Translations under genes and position numbers: made by a program
Notes under the pieces: model-generated
The model's database searches: none
Seen by the model: the letters and a program-made list of their open reading frames with translations, nothing else
Told to the model about the DNA's origin: nothing
In this document: piece after piece, positions 51,996 to 61,326 of the stretch
Layout of the letters: each line of letters starts with the position of its first letter
Position numbering within the stretch: position 1 is the stretch's first letter
Source: an uncultured Eubacteriales bacterium
GTDB lineage: Bacteria > Bacillota > Clostridia > Christensenellales > Aristaeellaceae
Direction of reading: 5' to 3'
NCBI GenBank assembly: GCA_902765305.1
Contig: CACWZI010000021.1
Coordinates: forward strand, 61,654 to 125,653
DNA: 64,000 nucleotides

Positions 51996-53753
51996 ATGGA
52001 CGAAATCAATACCCTATACAATGAAATACAGACCGAAGTCCGCGACGATATGCCTGCTGAAGGCGGGTTTGACGCGCTGGCGCTGGCGCCGGAGCTGCGC
52101 AGGGCCGTGGAGGCCATGGGCTTTACAGAGCCCACCGACATCCAGCGTCAGGCCATCCCCCTTCTGCGCAGCGGCGCGGACGTCATCGGCCGCTCCCAGA
52201 CCGGCACGGGCAAGACCATGGCCTTTGCCATACCCGCCGTGGAGCTGATCGACCGGGACGAGGCCGAGCCCACGGTGCAGGTGCTGATCCTCTGTCCCAC
52301 CCGCGAACTGGCCCAGCAGGGCTGCGAGGAGATCAAGAAGCTGCTGCGCTTTACGCTGAACGTGTGGCCGGTGGATGTCTACGGCGGCGCGGCGATGGAC
52401 CGGCAGATCTACAGGCTCAAACGGGCCAACCTGGTCATCGGCACACCGGGGCGCGTGATGGACCATATGCGCCGGGGCACGCTGTCGCTGGCCAATGTGA
52501 AGCTGGTGGTGCTGGACGAGGCCGACGAGATGCTGAGCATGGGCTTCCGGGAGGACATCGAGACCATACTGAAGGATGTGCCCGAGGCGCACCAGACGGT
52601 GCTGTTCTCCGCCACGATGCCTGATCCCATACTGGAGCTCACCAGCCAATTCATGCGTGACCCCCAGCTCATCGAGATCAACGCCGCCCAGGTGACCCTG
52701 GACGCCATCACCCAGCAATACATGGAGGTGCCCATGGGGCGCAAGCTGGACGCGCTGAACCTGCTGCTGCGCAGCCGTGAGCCCGTGCGCACGATGATCT
52801 TCTGCAACACCAAGCTGATGGTGGACGAGGTTTCCGCCTACCTGAACAAGAGCGGCTTCACCTGCGAGGGCATCCACGGCGACATGAACCAGTCCCAGCG
52901 CACCCGGGTCATGGAGGGCTTCAAATCCGCCCGGATACCGATTCTGGTGGCCACGGACGTCGCCGCCCGGGGCATCGACGTCAATGACATCGACTACGTC
53001 ATCAACTACGACCTGCCCCAGAACAGCGAGATCTACGTCCACCGCATCGGACGCACGGGCCGCGCCGGAAAGGAGGGCACCGCCATTACCCTGTGCAGCG
53101 GGCGTCGGCAGTTCTTCGGAATGAGGGACATCGGTCGGTTTACGAAATCTGACATCGAAGAGATACCGATACCCACCGTCGCCTCCATCCGCAAGCTTCA
53201 AAACGAGAATAGCCTGGAACAGGTGCGCACCGCCCTTTGCGGCGAGATACCGATGGAATTCAAGACGATGGTCGGAAAGCTGATGGCCGAAGGCCACGAG
53301 CCCGCATTGATCGCCTCCGCCGCGATGCAGCTGTGCTTCAGGCGCGAGGATGCCGGCCTTGTGGACATCGAACTGGACCGCAAAGCAGAAGACGGTCGGT
53401 TATATCGAAAGCTGCTTCTTTCCATCGGACGCAGGCAGAAGGTGGCCCCGAATCACATCGTCAGCGCCATCGCGGGACGGGCGAACGTCCATGGCAGCGA
53501 GATCGGCAAGATCGAAATCTACGACGAACGCACCGTGGTGGGCGTTCCGGCTGAGCGGGCCGCCGCCATCGAACGGGCCATGCAGGGGGCGACGATCTGC
53601 GGCATACCTGTGCGCGCCCGCCTCTGGGCAGCGAGCGGGCCGCCGCCCGGCCGTCCACCGGCAACCGTGGCGAGCGCCGCCCCGACAGGCCCTTCAACCG
53701 CAGGGAGCGCTTTGATGCGGCGAGGAATGCCAGCAATTACGGCAATCCAATAG
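51996..53753 (+). CDS. DEAD-box RNA helicase (DbpA/CshA-like), C-terminus frameshifted
   Basis: Helicase core: Q motif region FDALALAPELRRAVEAMGF, I (SQTGTGKT), Ia (PTRELAQQ), II (DEAD in VVLDEADEMLSMGF), III (SATM), IV-VI (MIFCNTK, DVAARGIDV, HRIGRTGRAG). A DbpA-type RNA-binding domain lies at about 460-540 (KVAPNHIVSAIAGRANV to CGIPVRARL). After residue 541 the frame becomes Ala/Pro-rich (WAASGPPPGRPPATV). Another frame right there continues a basic Arg/Asn tail to 53977, so a +2 insertion (CT doubled at 53622-53625) shortened and altered the end. The helicase and DbpA domains are intact. Confidence 0.93.
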   Translation: MDEINTLYNEIQTEVRDDMPAEGGFDALALAPELRRAVEAMGFTEPTDIQRQAIPLLRSGADVIGRSQTGTGKTMAFAIPAVELIDRDEAEPTVQVLILCPTRELAQQGCEEIKKLLRFTLNVWPVDVYGGAAMDRQIYRLKRANLVIGTPGRVMDHMRRGTLSLANVKLVVLDEADEMLSMGFREDIETILKDVPEAHQTVLFSATMPDPILELTSQFMRDPQLIEINAAQVTLDAITQQYMEVPMGRKLDALNLLLRSREPVRTMIFCNTKLMVDEVSAYLNKSGFTCEGIHGDMNQSQRTRVMEGFKSARIPILVATDVAARGIDVNDIDYVINYDLPQNSEIYVHRIGRTGRAGKEGTAITLCSGRRQFFGMRDIGRFTKSDIEEIPIPTVASIRKLQNENSLEQVRTALCGEIPMEFKTMVGKLMAEGHEPALIASAAMQLCFRREDAGLVDIELDRKAEDGRLYRKLLLSIGRRQKVAPNHIVSAIAGRANVHGSEIGKIEIYDERTVVGVPAERAAAIERAMQGATICGIPVRARLWAASGPPPGRPPATVASAAPTGPSTAGSALMRRGMPAITAIQ

Positions 53754-53977
53754 AATCGGCGAGAGCGCCACAGCGCCGCGGCAAGGTCAAGCTGTCGCCT
53801 GCCGCAAGGGCGCGTCTCCTGGACCCATCCGACCTCAGTCGGTTTGAAGTGGAAAGCCGGCATAACAGGGATCAGGCGGCGCGTCCGGACAAAAACAACC
53901 GGCGGGACAGCCGAAACGAGCGCCGGGGCAACCGCAAGAATGCCGACCGCGGTTCGAAGCGCAGGGATCGGCACTGA
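53624..53977 (+). pseudogene. Out-of-frame original C-terminal tail of the DEAD-box helicase
   Basis: Read two bases on from the current frame, this stretch has no stop until TGA at 53975 and encodes a basic tail (GNRGERRPDRPFNRRERFD, KVKLSPAARARLLDPSDL, RRDSRNERRGNRKNADRG). Such Arg-rich tails are typical ends of DbpA/CshA helicases, and the next gene starts only 18 bases later. It is therefore the ancestral tail, separated by the CT insertion. Confidence 0.8.
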
Positions 53978-53994
53978 AAAAAGGAGATCGAGTA

Positions 53995-54516
53995 ATGATA
54001 CGCAAAGCCACTGACCGCGACATATCCGACATTGCGGGCATCTATGCGCGCATCCACGAGGCCGAGGCTGCCGGTCGGCTCACCACCGGCTGGCTGAAGG
54101 ACGTCTATCCCACCGAGGCCACCGCCAGGGCCGCCCTGGACGCCGGCGACCTGTTCGTGCTGGAGGACGTCGGGCGCATCGTGGCCGCCGCCCGCATCAA
54201 TCAGGTCCAGGTGCCGGATTATGCCCAGGTGGATTGGCATTATCCAGCCAGCGACGGCCAGGTGATGGTGCTGCACACGCTGACGGTGGACCCGCTGTGC
54301 TTCGGGCGGGGGTATGCCCGTCAATTTCTGGACTTCTACGAGGCATACGCGCTGGATAGCGGCTGTGAAGTGCTGCGCATCGACACCAACGCAAAGAACG
54401 TCAGCGCCCGGAAGATGTACGCCCGGCGTGGCTATCTCGAAAGCGGCGTCATCCCCACCGTGTTCAACGGCATCCCCGACGTCATGCTGGTATGTATGGA
54501 AAAGCGGCTGGGATGA
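53995..54516 (+). CDS. GNAT-family N-acetyltransferase
   Basis: A 173-residue acetyl-CoA-dependent acetyltransferase. Conserved GNAT sections: IRKATDRDISDIAGIYARIH, the acetyl-CoA loop LCFGRGYARQFLDFYEAYAL (motif A pattern R/Q-x-x-G-x-A/G degenerate as GRGYA), and NAKNVSARKMYARRGYLESG (motif B). The substrate is unknown. GGAG precedes the ATG. It follows the helicase tail closely and may share its transcript. Confidence 0.9.
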   Translation: MIRKATDRDISDIAGIYARIHEAEAAGRLTTGWLKDVYPTEATARAALDAGDLFVLEDVGRIVAAARINQVQVPDYAQVDWHYPASDGQVMVLHTLTVDPLCFGRGYARQFLDFYEAYALDSGCEVLRIDTNAKNVSARKMYARRGYLESGVIPTVFNGIPDVMLVCMEKRLG

Positions 54517-54544
54517 ACCCAACCGCTATTAATTTTATCTTTTG

Positions 54545-54565
54545 GTGGCGCCTGATAGGCGCCGC
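54545..54565 (-). terminator. Hairpin after clpB
   Basis: GGCGCC-TGATA-GGCGCC, extended by two pairs, lies 9 bases after the clpB stop; on the minus strand ACCAAAAGATAAAA follows, so the T-run is weak. It is between convergent genes. Confidence 0.5.
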
Positions 54566-54573
54566 TACTGTTT

Positions 54574-57213
54574 TCAGCCGGTCACTTCGCCCTCCAGCGC
54601 CGCCTCCCGGGTCTTCAGCACCACCTCGTCGTTTTCCACGTCCACGATGATGGCGGTGTCCTCGGGCAGGTCGCGTTCGATCAGCAGCCGGGCGATGGGC
54701 GTCTCCACCGCGCGCTGTATGAAGCGCTTCAGCGGGCGCGCGCCGTATACCGAGTCATAGCCGTTATCCACCACCCACTGCTCGGCGGCGGGGGTCAACT
54801 GCACCGTCAGGCGGCGGTCCGCCAGCCGGCGGTCGAGGCCCTTGATCATCAGGTGCATGATCTCCACGATCTGGTCGCGGGTCAGCGGCGTGTAGATGAC
54901 GACCTCGTCCAGCCGGTTCAGGAACTCGGGCCTGAACTGGGTCTTCAGAAGTGCCTCCGTCTGCTTGCGGGCTTCGTCGGTCAGGTGGCCGTCGGCGTCG
55001 ATGCCCTGCTGGATGATCTGGGAGCCCAGGTTGCTGGTCAGTATGATGATGGTGTTCTTGAAGTCCACCGTGCGGCCCTGGGAATCGGTGATCCGGCCGT
55101 CGTCCAGCACCTGCAGCAGGATGTTGAACACGTCGGGATGGGCCTTCTCCACCTCGTCGAACAGCACCACGCTGTAGGGCTTGCGGCGCACCGCCTCGGT
55201 CAGCTGGCCGCCCTCGTCGTAGCCCACGTATCCCGGAGGAGCCCCGATCAGGCGGGACACGGAGAACTTCTCCATGTACTCGGTCATGTCGATGCGGATC
55301 AGGTTCTTCTCGTCGTCGAACAGCGCCTGAGCCAGCGTCTTGGCCAGCTCGGTCTTGCCGACGCCGGTGGGACCCAGGAACAGAAACGAACCGATGGGCC
55401 GGTTCGGGTCCTGTATGCCCGCGCGGGAGCGCAGTATGGCCTCGGCCACCTTCTGGACGGCCTCGTCCTGGCCCACCACGCGCTCGTGCAGCACCTCGTC
55501 CAGATGCAGCAGCTTGCTGCGCTCGCTCTCCACCAGCTTGGTCACGGGGATGCCCGTCCAGCGGGACACGATGCGGGCGATCTCGTCCTCGGTCACGCGG
55601 TCGTGCAGCAGGGTCTTCCCCTTCCCCGCCTCCATCTGCTTCTCGGCCTCGGCCAGCCGGGCCTTCAGCTGGGGCAGCTTGCCGTATTGCAGCTCGGCGG
55701 CCCGGTTCAGGTCGTATTCCCGCTGGGCCTTCTCGATGTCGGCGTTCATCTGCTCGATTTCCTCGCGCAGCTTCTGAACCGTGGTGATCTTCGCCTTTTC
55801 GCTCTCCCACTGCTCCTTCATGCCGCTGAACTTCTCCCGCAGCACCTTCAGCTCGCCCTGCACCCGCTCCAGCTCGTGCCGGGAGTCCTCGCCCTCCTGG
55901 GACAGGGCCACCTCCTCGGTCTCCTTCTGCTTGATCTCCCGGGCGATGCTGTCCATCTCCTGGGGCATGGAGTCGATCTCCGTTCGGATCATGGCGCAGG
56001 CCTCGTCCACCAGGTCGATGGCCTTGTCCGGCAGGAACCGGTCTGTGATGTAGCGGTCGGACAGCCGCGCCGCGCTGATCAGCGCCTGGTCGGCGATCTT
56101 CACGCCATGGAACACCTCGTAGCGCTCCCGCAGGCCGCGCAGGATGGAGATGGTGTCCTCCACCGAGGGCTCGTCCACCATCACCGGCTGGAAGCGGCGC
56201 TCCAGGGCCGGATCCTTTTCGATGTACTTGCGATATTCGTCGATGGTGGTCGCGCCCACGCAGTGCAGCTCGCCACGGGCCAGCATCGGCTTGAGCAGGT
56301 TGCCGGCGTCCATGCTGCCCTCGGCCTTGCCGGCGCCGACGATGTTGTGCAGCTCATCGATGAACAGGATCACCCTGCCCTCGCTCTTCTTGACCTCCTC
56401 CAGCACGCTCTTCAGGCGCTCCTCGAACTCGCCGCGGAACTTCGCGCCGGCGATCAGCGCGCCCATGTCCAGAGCCACCAGCTGGCAGTCCTTCAGGCGG
56501 GCGGGCACGTCCTCCTGCACGATGCGCTGGGCCAGGCCCTCGGCGATGGCCGTCTTGCCCACGCCGGGCTCGCCGATCAGCACGGGATTGTTCTTGGTCT
56601 TCCTGGACAGTATGCGGATGACGTTGCGGATCTCGTCGTCCCGGCCGATGACCGGGTCCAGCTTCTCGTCCAGCTTCTCGGTCCGCGCCTTCTGGGTCAG
56701 GTCGACGCCGTACTTCAGCAGCGCGTCGTAGGTATCCTCCGGGTTTTCGCTGGTCACCCGGGTGTTGCCGCGCACCTTCTGCATGGCCTCCAGGAAGGCT
56801 TCCTTGGTCAGGCCAAATTCGTTGAAGATGTTGCGGATGGCGCCGTTGGGCCGCTCGATGATGCCAAGCAGGATGTGCTCCACGGAGACATACTCGTCCT
56901 TCATGTACTCGGCCTGCTGCTCGGCCTCGGTCAGCGCCGCGTCCACGGACTGGGAAACGTAGACCTTGTCCATCTCCCGTCCCGGCCCGGAAACCCTGGG
57001 AATGCGCTGGATCTCCCGGTCACAGGCGGTGGCCATGCGCTTTATGTCGATCTTCGCCTTCTTCAGGATCTGCGCGGCGGCGCCGTCCTCCTGGTTCAGC
57101 AGCGCGTACAGCAGGTGCTGCTGGTCGATCTGCATGTTCTGGTTGCGAATGGCACAGCTCTGGGCCTCCCGAATGGCCTCAATGGACTTCTGGGTGAATT
57201 TCTCGATGTTCAT
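54574..57213 (-). CDS. clpB: ATP-dependent chaperone ClpB
   Basis: An 879-residue disaggregase. N-terminal Clp_N repeats (about 1-145), first AAA+ (Walker A GEPGVGKT about 205), the coiled-coil M domain (about 400-520), second AAA+ (Walker [10 protein letters not shown] about 600), and the small D2 domain. The M domain separates it from ClpC; no ClpP-binding loop was looked for. [14 protein letters not shown] is the typical start, with AAGGGGG upstream. It acts with DnaK on aggregated proteins. A CtsR box is in its promoter. Confidence 0.95.
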   Translation of the reverse strand: MNIEKFTQKSIEAIREAQSCAIRNQNMQIDQQHLLYALLNQEDGAAAQILKKAKIDIKRMATACDREIQRIPRVSGPGREMDKVYVSQSVDAALTEAEQQAEYMKDEYVSVEHILLGIIERPNGAIRNIFNEFGLTKEAFLEAMQKVRGNTRVTSENPEDTYDALLKYGVDLTQKARTEKLDEKLDPVIGRDDEIRNVIRILSRKTKNNPVLIGEPGVGKTAIAEGLAQRIVQEDVPARLKDCQLVALDMGALIAGAKFRGEFEERLKSVLEEVKKSEGRVILFIDELHNIVGAGKAEGSMDAGNLLKPMLARGELHCVGATTIDEYRKYIEKDPALERRFQPVMVDEPSVEDTISILRGLRERYEVFHGVKIADQALISAARLSDRYITDRFLPDKAIDLVDEACAMIRTEIDSMPQEMDSIAREIKQKETEEVALSQEGEDSRHELERVQGELKVLREKFSGMKEQWESEKAKITTVQKLREEIEQMNADIEKAQREYDLNRAAELQYGKLPQLKARLAEAEKQMEAGKGKTLLHDRVTEDEIARIVSRWTGIPVTKLVESERSKLLHLDEVLHERVVGQDEAVQKVAEAILRSRAGIQDPNRPIGSFLFLGPTGVGKTELAKTLAQALFDDEKNLIRIDMTEYMEKFSVSRLIGAPPGYVGYDEGGQLTEAVRRKPYSVVLFDEVEKAHPDVFNILLQVLDDGRITDSQGRTVDFKNTIIILTSNLGSQIIQQGIDADGHLTDEARKQTEALLKTQFRPEFLNRLDEVVIYTPLTRDQIVEIMHLMIKGLDRRLADRRLTVQLTPAAEQWVVDNGYDSVYGARPLKRFIQRAVETPIARLLIERDLPEDTAIIVDVENDEVVLKTREAALEGEVTG

Positions 57214-57255
57214 ATTTCTACCCCCTTTCAGGGTCGCTATTGTTTTCAAAGTCAA

Positions 57256-57300
57256 TTTGACTTTCTTTGACTATTATATACCAACCATGGGATTTGTCAA
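57256..57300 (-). promoter_or_regulatory. Promoter and CtsR operator of clpB
   Basis: On the minus strand TTGACA (57295-57300) and TATAAT (57273-57278) are 16 bases apart. AGTCAAAGAAAGTCAAA (57256-57272) directly follows and is the CtsR direct heptad repeat (consensus RGTCAAA-N3-RGTCAAA). Heat or unfolding stress should induce clpB. Confidence 0.9.
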
Positions 57301-57365
57301 TAGTTTTTCGCCTAAAGTATAAATTTAACATTCCATCTCTCCCCTGCCGCCACCGGGGAAACCCC

Positions 57366-57394
57366 TTGCATTTAAACCACAAAACCACTATAAT
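57366..57394 (+). promoter_or_regulatory. Promoter of murI
   Basis: TTGCAT (57366-57371) and TATAAT (57389-57394) are 17 bases apart, 31 bases before the ATG. It lies back to back with the clpB promoter. Confidence 0.7.
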
Positions 57395-57424
57395 AGATGC
57401 AACGATGTTGACGGGAGATTGACC

Positions 57425-58180
57425 ATGAACGACCTGATCGGCTTTTTTGATTCCGGCGTCGGCGGTATCAGCGTGCTGCACGAGGCCGTCAAGCTGCTGC
57501 CCAACGAGCATTTCTTATTCTACGGCGACAATCTTCACGCGCCCTACGGCCCGAGGCCGCTTGAGGAGATACGGGCATTGAGCGCCGCCGGGATCGACGT
57601 ATTGCTCTCGCGGGGCGTCAAGGCCATCGTCATCGCCTGCAACACCGCCACCTCCGCCTATGCCGAAATCGTCCGCGCCGCCCATTCAGAGCTGCCCATC
57701 GTGGGCATGGAGCCCGCGCTGAAGCCCGCCCACTTTGCCCGCCACGGCGGCAAGGTGGTCGTCCTGGCCACCGCCGCCACGCTGCGCCTTGAAAAGTTTG
57801 AACGGCTGATGCGCCTCTATGGCGACGACGTGATCACCGTGGTCGGCCAGGGGCTGGTGGAGCTGGTGGAATCCGGCAGGGCCCACTCGCCACAGGCCAG
57901 TTCCCTGCTCAAAGCGCTTTTGTGCCCCTACCGGGATATGCAGATCGACGCCATTGTGCTGGGGTGCACTCACTATCCCTTCCTTCGGGACGCGATACAG
58001 GATCTCTTCCCCCACGCCGGCATATTCGACGGCCTGAACGGCACCGCCATGCGGCTGAAATTCCTGCTGGATCAAAACAACCTGCGCTCAGGCGACGCCC
58101 CCGGCAGCGTGGAATACCAGAGCTCCGCGGGGCCTGCGTCCGTTATGCTGATGAAGCAGTTGATGGCGGAGTTGGGGTAG
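57425..58180 (+). CDS. murI: Glutamate racemase
   Basis: A 251-residue cofactor-free racemase making D-glutamate for peptidoglycan. Key residues: FFDSGVGGISVL (Asp base region), first catalytic Cys in IACNTATSA (about 73), second in VLGCTHYPFL (about 178). ATG 57425 follows GGGAG; an in-frame TTG at 57419 is also possible. A single gene facing the LacI-type gene across a strong terminator. Confidence 0.95.
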   Translation: MNDLIGFFDSGVGGISVLHEAVKLLPNEHFLFYGDNLHAPYGPRPLEEIRALSAAGIDVLLSRGVKAIVIACNTATSAYAEIVRAAHSELPIVGMEPALKPAHFARHGGKVVVLATAATLRLEKFERLMRLYGDDVITVVGQGLVELVESGRAHSPQASSLLKALLCPYRDMQIDAIVLGCTHYPFLRDAIQDLFPHAGIFDGLNGTAMRLKFLLDQNNLRSGDAPGSVEYQSSAGPASVMLMKQLMAELG

Positions 58181-58194
58181 GATCGCAAAATGTA

Positions 58195-58244
58195 ATACAT
58201 ACGGCAAAAAGCTGCCGACTTCGGCAGCTTTTTGCCGTATGTAT
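58195..58244. terminator. Bidirectional terminator (50-bp perfect palindrome)
   Basis: ATACATACGGCAAAAAGC and its inverse form a 24-bp perfect stem with a 2-base center, longer than needed. Runs AAAAA and TTTTT lie inside the stem, so it can end transcripts in both directions, from murI and from the LacI-type gene. Confidence 0.85.
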
Positions 58245-58255
58245 CCCGGGTTGCC

Positions 58256-59110
58256 TCACCACGTGTCGCACCAGCCCACCGTCGAGCCCTTGATCAGCTC
58301 CACGGGAACGGTGACGACCTCCTCGATGGCCGTCCCCGGCTGCTCCAGACGCCCGATCAGCAGCTTTGCGGCCTGTTCCCCGAGGACCTCGCTCTTCTGT
58401 CGAACGGTGGTCAGCTGGGGTCTCAGCGTCTGGGTCAGGGAGATGCCGTCGTATCCGGCCAGGGAGATGTCCTTGGGAATGCGCAGCTCCTGCTCGCGAA
58501 CGGCCTCCTGTGCGCCAAAATAGGTAGTATCGTTGGGCAGCAGTATGCAGGTGGGCCGGTCCTTCCGGGAAAGCAGCTTCTCCACGAGCGTCCGTACCAC
58601 CTCATTGTCGGAATAGACGCCCTCCAGCAGGTAGCCCTCGGGCACCGCCAGGTTGTGGTCCGCCATGGCCTGCAGATACTCCTGCCTGCGCGTCTCGGTG
58701 ACCTCGGAATTGCGCTGGCCGCTGATGAACGCGATGCGGCTGTGTCCCTGGGAGACGGCGTAATCCACCAGCTGCTTCATACCGTTTCGGTTGTCAGACA
58801 GCACGCAGGATTGCTTCGGCCAGGGATAGTCCACCGAAACGCAGGGAATGTCGCTGTCCAGCAGCGCCTGAACGGCCTTTGAATAGAAATCGACGCAAGC
58901 CAAAAATACGCCGTCCAGTTTCCTGTAGCGGCAGTAATCCGCAAAGGTGCGGCCGTCGCCGCCCACGTTGTGGTTGATGAAGGTCAGGTCATAGCCGTGG
59001 TTTTCCGCCTCGTTCTTGAAAGCGTTCAGCACCGACGCAAAAAACGGGTGTGTCAGGCCGCTAAAGCTCTCATCAGCAAACAGCACGCCGATATTGTGTG
59101 AAAAGCCCAC
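58256..59110 (-). CDS. LacI-type sensor domain protein without the DNA-binding domain
   Basis: A 284-residue protein that is all LacI/PBP1 effector domain: GFSHNIGVLFADESFSG, HPFFASVLNAFK, the second lobe VVRTLVEKLLSRKDRPTC, and RIPKDISLAGYDG. The 60-residue HTH headpiece of LacI regulators is absent; the sequence upstream of the chosen GTG at 59110 (GGAGG 8 bases upstream) is a promoter and A/T-rich DNA. An ATG at 59116 is an alternative. It may be a cytoplasmic sugar-sensing protein or a decayed repressor. Confidence 0.75.
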   Translation of the reverse strand: MGFSHNIGVLFADESFSGLTHPFFASVLNAFKNEAENHGYDLTFINHNVGGDGRTFADYCRYRKLDGVFLACVDFYSKAVQALLDSDIPCVSVDYPWPKQSCVLSDNRNGMKQLVDYAVSQGHSRIAFISGQRNSEVTETRRQEYLQAMADHNLAVPEGYLLEGVYSDNEVVRTLVEKLLSRKDRPTCILLPNDTTYFGAQEAVREQELRIPKDISLAGYDGISLTQTLRPQLTTVRQKSEVLGEQAAKLLIGRLEQPGTAIEEVVTVPVELIKGSTVGWCDTW

Positions 59111-59146
59111 CGACATCGCCTCCAAACGCCCCTTTAATATATATTC

Positions 59147-59175
59147 AGTATACACGACAAACTAAATTTTTGCAA
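59147..59175 (-). promoter_or_regulatory. Promoter of the LacI-type gene
   Basis: On the minus strand TTGCAA (59170-59175) and TATACT (59147-59152) are 17 bases apart, 37 bases before the GTG start. It lies between this gene and mscS. Confidence 0.65.
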
Positions 59176-59183
59176 GCCTTGTT

Positions 59184-60092
59184 TTACTTTATCACGACTT
59201 TTTGATAGTGGGGCATCTCTATGCCCTCCCTGTCGAAGCGGTCCTTCACCCGGGTGCGCAGGTCGCGCTCGATGCGCCAGTGCTCGCCCACCGGACATTG
59301 TACCGCGATGCGCACCACCACGGCATCCGTATCGAAGGACAGTATGCTCATGACCTCGGGGATGCTGGTCAGGCCGTCGATCTCCTCCGAGGCCTTCTCC
59401 ATCTCCTCCTCCAGGATCTGGACCACGTGGGCCTGGTCGGCCTCATAGGGGCAGCGTATGTCCACGATGGCCCGCTTGAAATCGCGGCTCATGTTGGTGA
59501 TGGTGCGGATGTCGCCATTGGGTATGACGTAAATATTCCCGTTGTAATCCCGCACCTTGGTGGTGCGTATCGCGATGGACTCCACGACCCCGGAGAGGTC
59601 GTTGATGGTCACCACGTCGCCCACGGTAATGCTGCCCTCCATCCATATGAACATGCCGGAAATGATGTCCTTGACCAGCGTCTGTGCGCCAAAGCTGATG
59701 GCGATGCCGCCGACACCGGCCACTGCGAGAATCGATGTAACATTGACGCCGAGTATGCTCAGCACGACGGTCACGATGATGAAATACATGATGTAATTGA
59801 ACACGCTGGTCGCCAGCGACTTGACCGTGCTGACCTGCTGTAGGGTGTGCATGCCCTTTTGGCCGCGCATCCGCACGATGGAAGCGATCAAGCGCCGTCC
59901 CACCCGCATGAATATGACGCCCAGGAAGATGGCCAGCGCAGACATCATCAGTCTTGTGGTCAACACAGGAAGGTTGGTCAGCAGATTCCCCGCCCTGTTT
60001 CCTGCGTGCTCGATGATGTCGCCGACCTCCTCCACCGCGTCCTGTACCGGGGAGGTATTCGCTTCGGCCAGCGCCCACAGTTCAAACAGCAT
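59184..60092 (-). CDS. mscS: Small-conductance mechanosensitive channel MscS
   Basis: A 302-residue channel. Three N-terminal membrane helices; the pore helix is GVGGIAISFGAQTLVKDIISGMF (TM3), and the beta domain starts EGSITVGDVVTINDLSGVVE. It opens on hypoosmotic stretch. Other motif: RDYNGNIYVIPNGDI, typical of MscS. It is a single gene. Confidence 0.95.
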   Translation of the reverse strand: MLFELWALAEANTSPVQDAVEEVGDIIEHAGNRAGNLLTNLPVLTTRLMMSALAIFLGVIFMRVGRRLIASIVRMRGQKGMHTLQQVSTVKSLATSVFNYIMYFIIVTVVLSILGVNVTSILAVAGVGGIAISFGAQTLVKDIISGMFIWMEGSITVGDVVTINDLSGVVESIAIRTTKVRDYNGNIYVIPNGDIRTITNMSRDFKRAIVDIRCPYEADQAHVVQILEEEMEKASEEIDGLTSIPEVMSILSFDTDAVVVRIAVQCPVGEHWRIERDLRTRVKDRFDREGIEMPHYQKVVIK

Positions 60093-60153
60093 GGCATATC
60101 TCCTTTCTTCCGGCTGTAAACACTTATATTATTTAGAACGGCTTATTGCAAGC

Positions 60154-61224
60154 TCACTGGCCGCGCTCCTGCTTCCTGCGCTTCCTGCGCATGCGGTTGA
60201 TGTGCCGCTCGAAATCGCCGGTGGAGATCAGATCCGCCAGCAAATACTGCTCAAAGGCGGGCACCGTGCAGGAGTAAAACCCCACCCGCTCGCGAAACAG
60301 CGCCACCAGCCGGGGAGGCAGCACCATATAGCCCACGCGCAACGCGGGCGACACCGTGCGGGTAAAGGTATTCATGTAGATGACATTCCCGCCGCCGGAC
60401 AGCGCAAATACGGTATCCTCGGGCTTTCGAAGCAACGAGAACTCCGATTCGAAGTCGTCCTCCACGATGTAGCGGTCCCCCTGCTCCGCCCAGCGGATAT
60501 ATGCCGCCCGCTTGGAAGCCGATGCCGTCACGCCCGTGGGATAGCTGCGAAAGGGCGTGATGTGCAGCACAGACCCCTTCGTGCCGGCCAGCGCGGCGCT
60601 GCGTACGCCGTCGTGGCCCAGCGGCAGCAGCTCGCACGCCACCCCCTTGGCGTGGTAGACCTGCTCGATCTTTTCATAGGAGGGATATTCTATGGCGAAG
60701 ACGCGATCGGCCCCCAGCATCTCCACCACCAGCCCGTACAGGTATTCCGAGCCGGAGCCGATGATGATCTGGTCCTCCGAGACCTGCATGCCCCGGTTGC
60801 GGGCCAGGTAGCGGGACAGAGCCGCGCGCAGCTCCAGAGCGCCCTCATTGGGCGACTTGCGCATCACGGCCTCGCCGTAGTCCGCCAACACCCTGCGCAT
60901 GGCCCGGGCCATCACCGAAAATGGAAGCGTATCCTCGGCCTCTGTCGCATCGACCGACGCATGGCGGGGCGGCTGGCCGTCCGCCGCGGCAAAGCCGTCG
61001 CCGCTGCGATAGATGACGTAGTAGCCGCTCCTTGGCCTGGCCTGGATATAGCCCTCCTGGCACAGCAGTTCGTAGCTGTGTTCCACCGTCACAGCGCTCA
61101 GCCCCCTGTCCAGCGCCGTCTGCCTGCGCGAGGGCAGACGTGCGCCGAAGGGCCACGACCCGCCGGTGATCTCATCCCTCAGTATCTCATACAGTATCAG
61201 GTATTCCGGTTTTTGCCTGCTCAT
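60154..61224 (-). CDS. MocR/PdxR-type regulator with altered PLP site and short C-terminus
   Basis: A 356-residue GntR-HTH plus aminotransferase-fold protein. HTH domain about 1-75: EYLILYEILRDEITGG, ARLPSRRQTALDRGLSAVTV, then a fold-type I body. The PLP lysine of this family sits in (S/T)FSKT-(L/V)SPALR; here the stretch is NTFTRTVSPALRVGYMV, so arginine replaces lysine. The C-terminus stops at ERHINRMRRKRRKQERGQ, about 100 residues before the usual end (about 460), removing the small domain. It may respond differently or not to PLP. It is divergent from the ECF S-component gene. Confidence 0.85.
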   Translation of the reverse strand: MSRQKPEYLILYEILRDEITGGSWPFGARLPSRRQTALDRGLSAVTVEHSYELLCQEGYIQARPRSGYYVIYRSGDGFAAADGQPPRHASVDATEAEDTLPFSVMARAMRRVLADYGEAVMRKSPNEGALELRAALSRYLARNRGMQVSEDQIIIGSGSEYLYGLVVEMLGADRVFAIEYPSYEKIEQVYHAKGVACELLPLGHDGVRSAALAGTKGSVLHITPFRSYPTGVTASASKRAAYIRWAEQGDRYIVEDDFESEFSLLRKPEDTVFALSGGGNVIYMNTFTRTVSPALRVGYMVLPPRLVALFRERVGFYSCTVPAFEQYLLADLISTGDFERHINRMRRKRRKQERGQ

Positions 61225-61274
61225 CTGGTCTTATAATTTTCTCCTCTTCTGGCTCTTTCAATAAGTTCAATTTT

Positions 61275-61303
61275 AGTATATACTGCTTTTCATAAAATGT
61301 CAA
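61275..61303 (-). promoter_or_regulatory. Promoter of the MocR-like regulator
   Basis: On the minus strand TTGACA (61298-61303) and TATACT (61275-61280) are 17 bases apart. AGTATATACT, a 10-bp palindrome, overlaps the -10 and could be an operator. The S-component promoter must lie in the same 100-base gap but is not clear. Confidence 0.8.
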
Positions 61304-61326
61304 ACGCTTTGAGGGAGGCTTTTACC

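Noticed and set aside
54853-57270. A plus-strand frame of about 800 codons opposite clpB
   Set aside because: Leu/His/Val-rich antisense shadow of a well-supported chaperone gene.
59797-61236. A plus-strand frame of about 480 codons opposite mscS and the MocR-like gene
   Set aside because: Spans the ends of two real genes on the other strand and their gap, with no domain.
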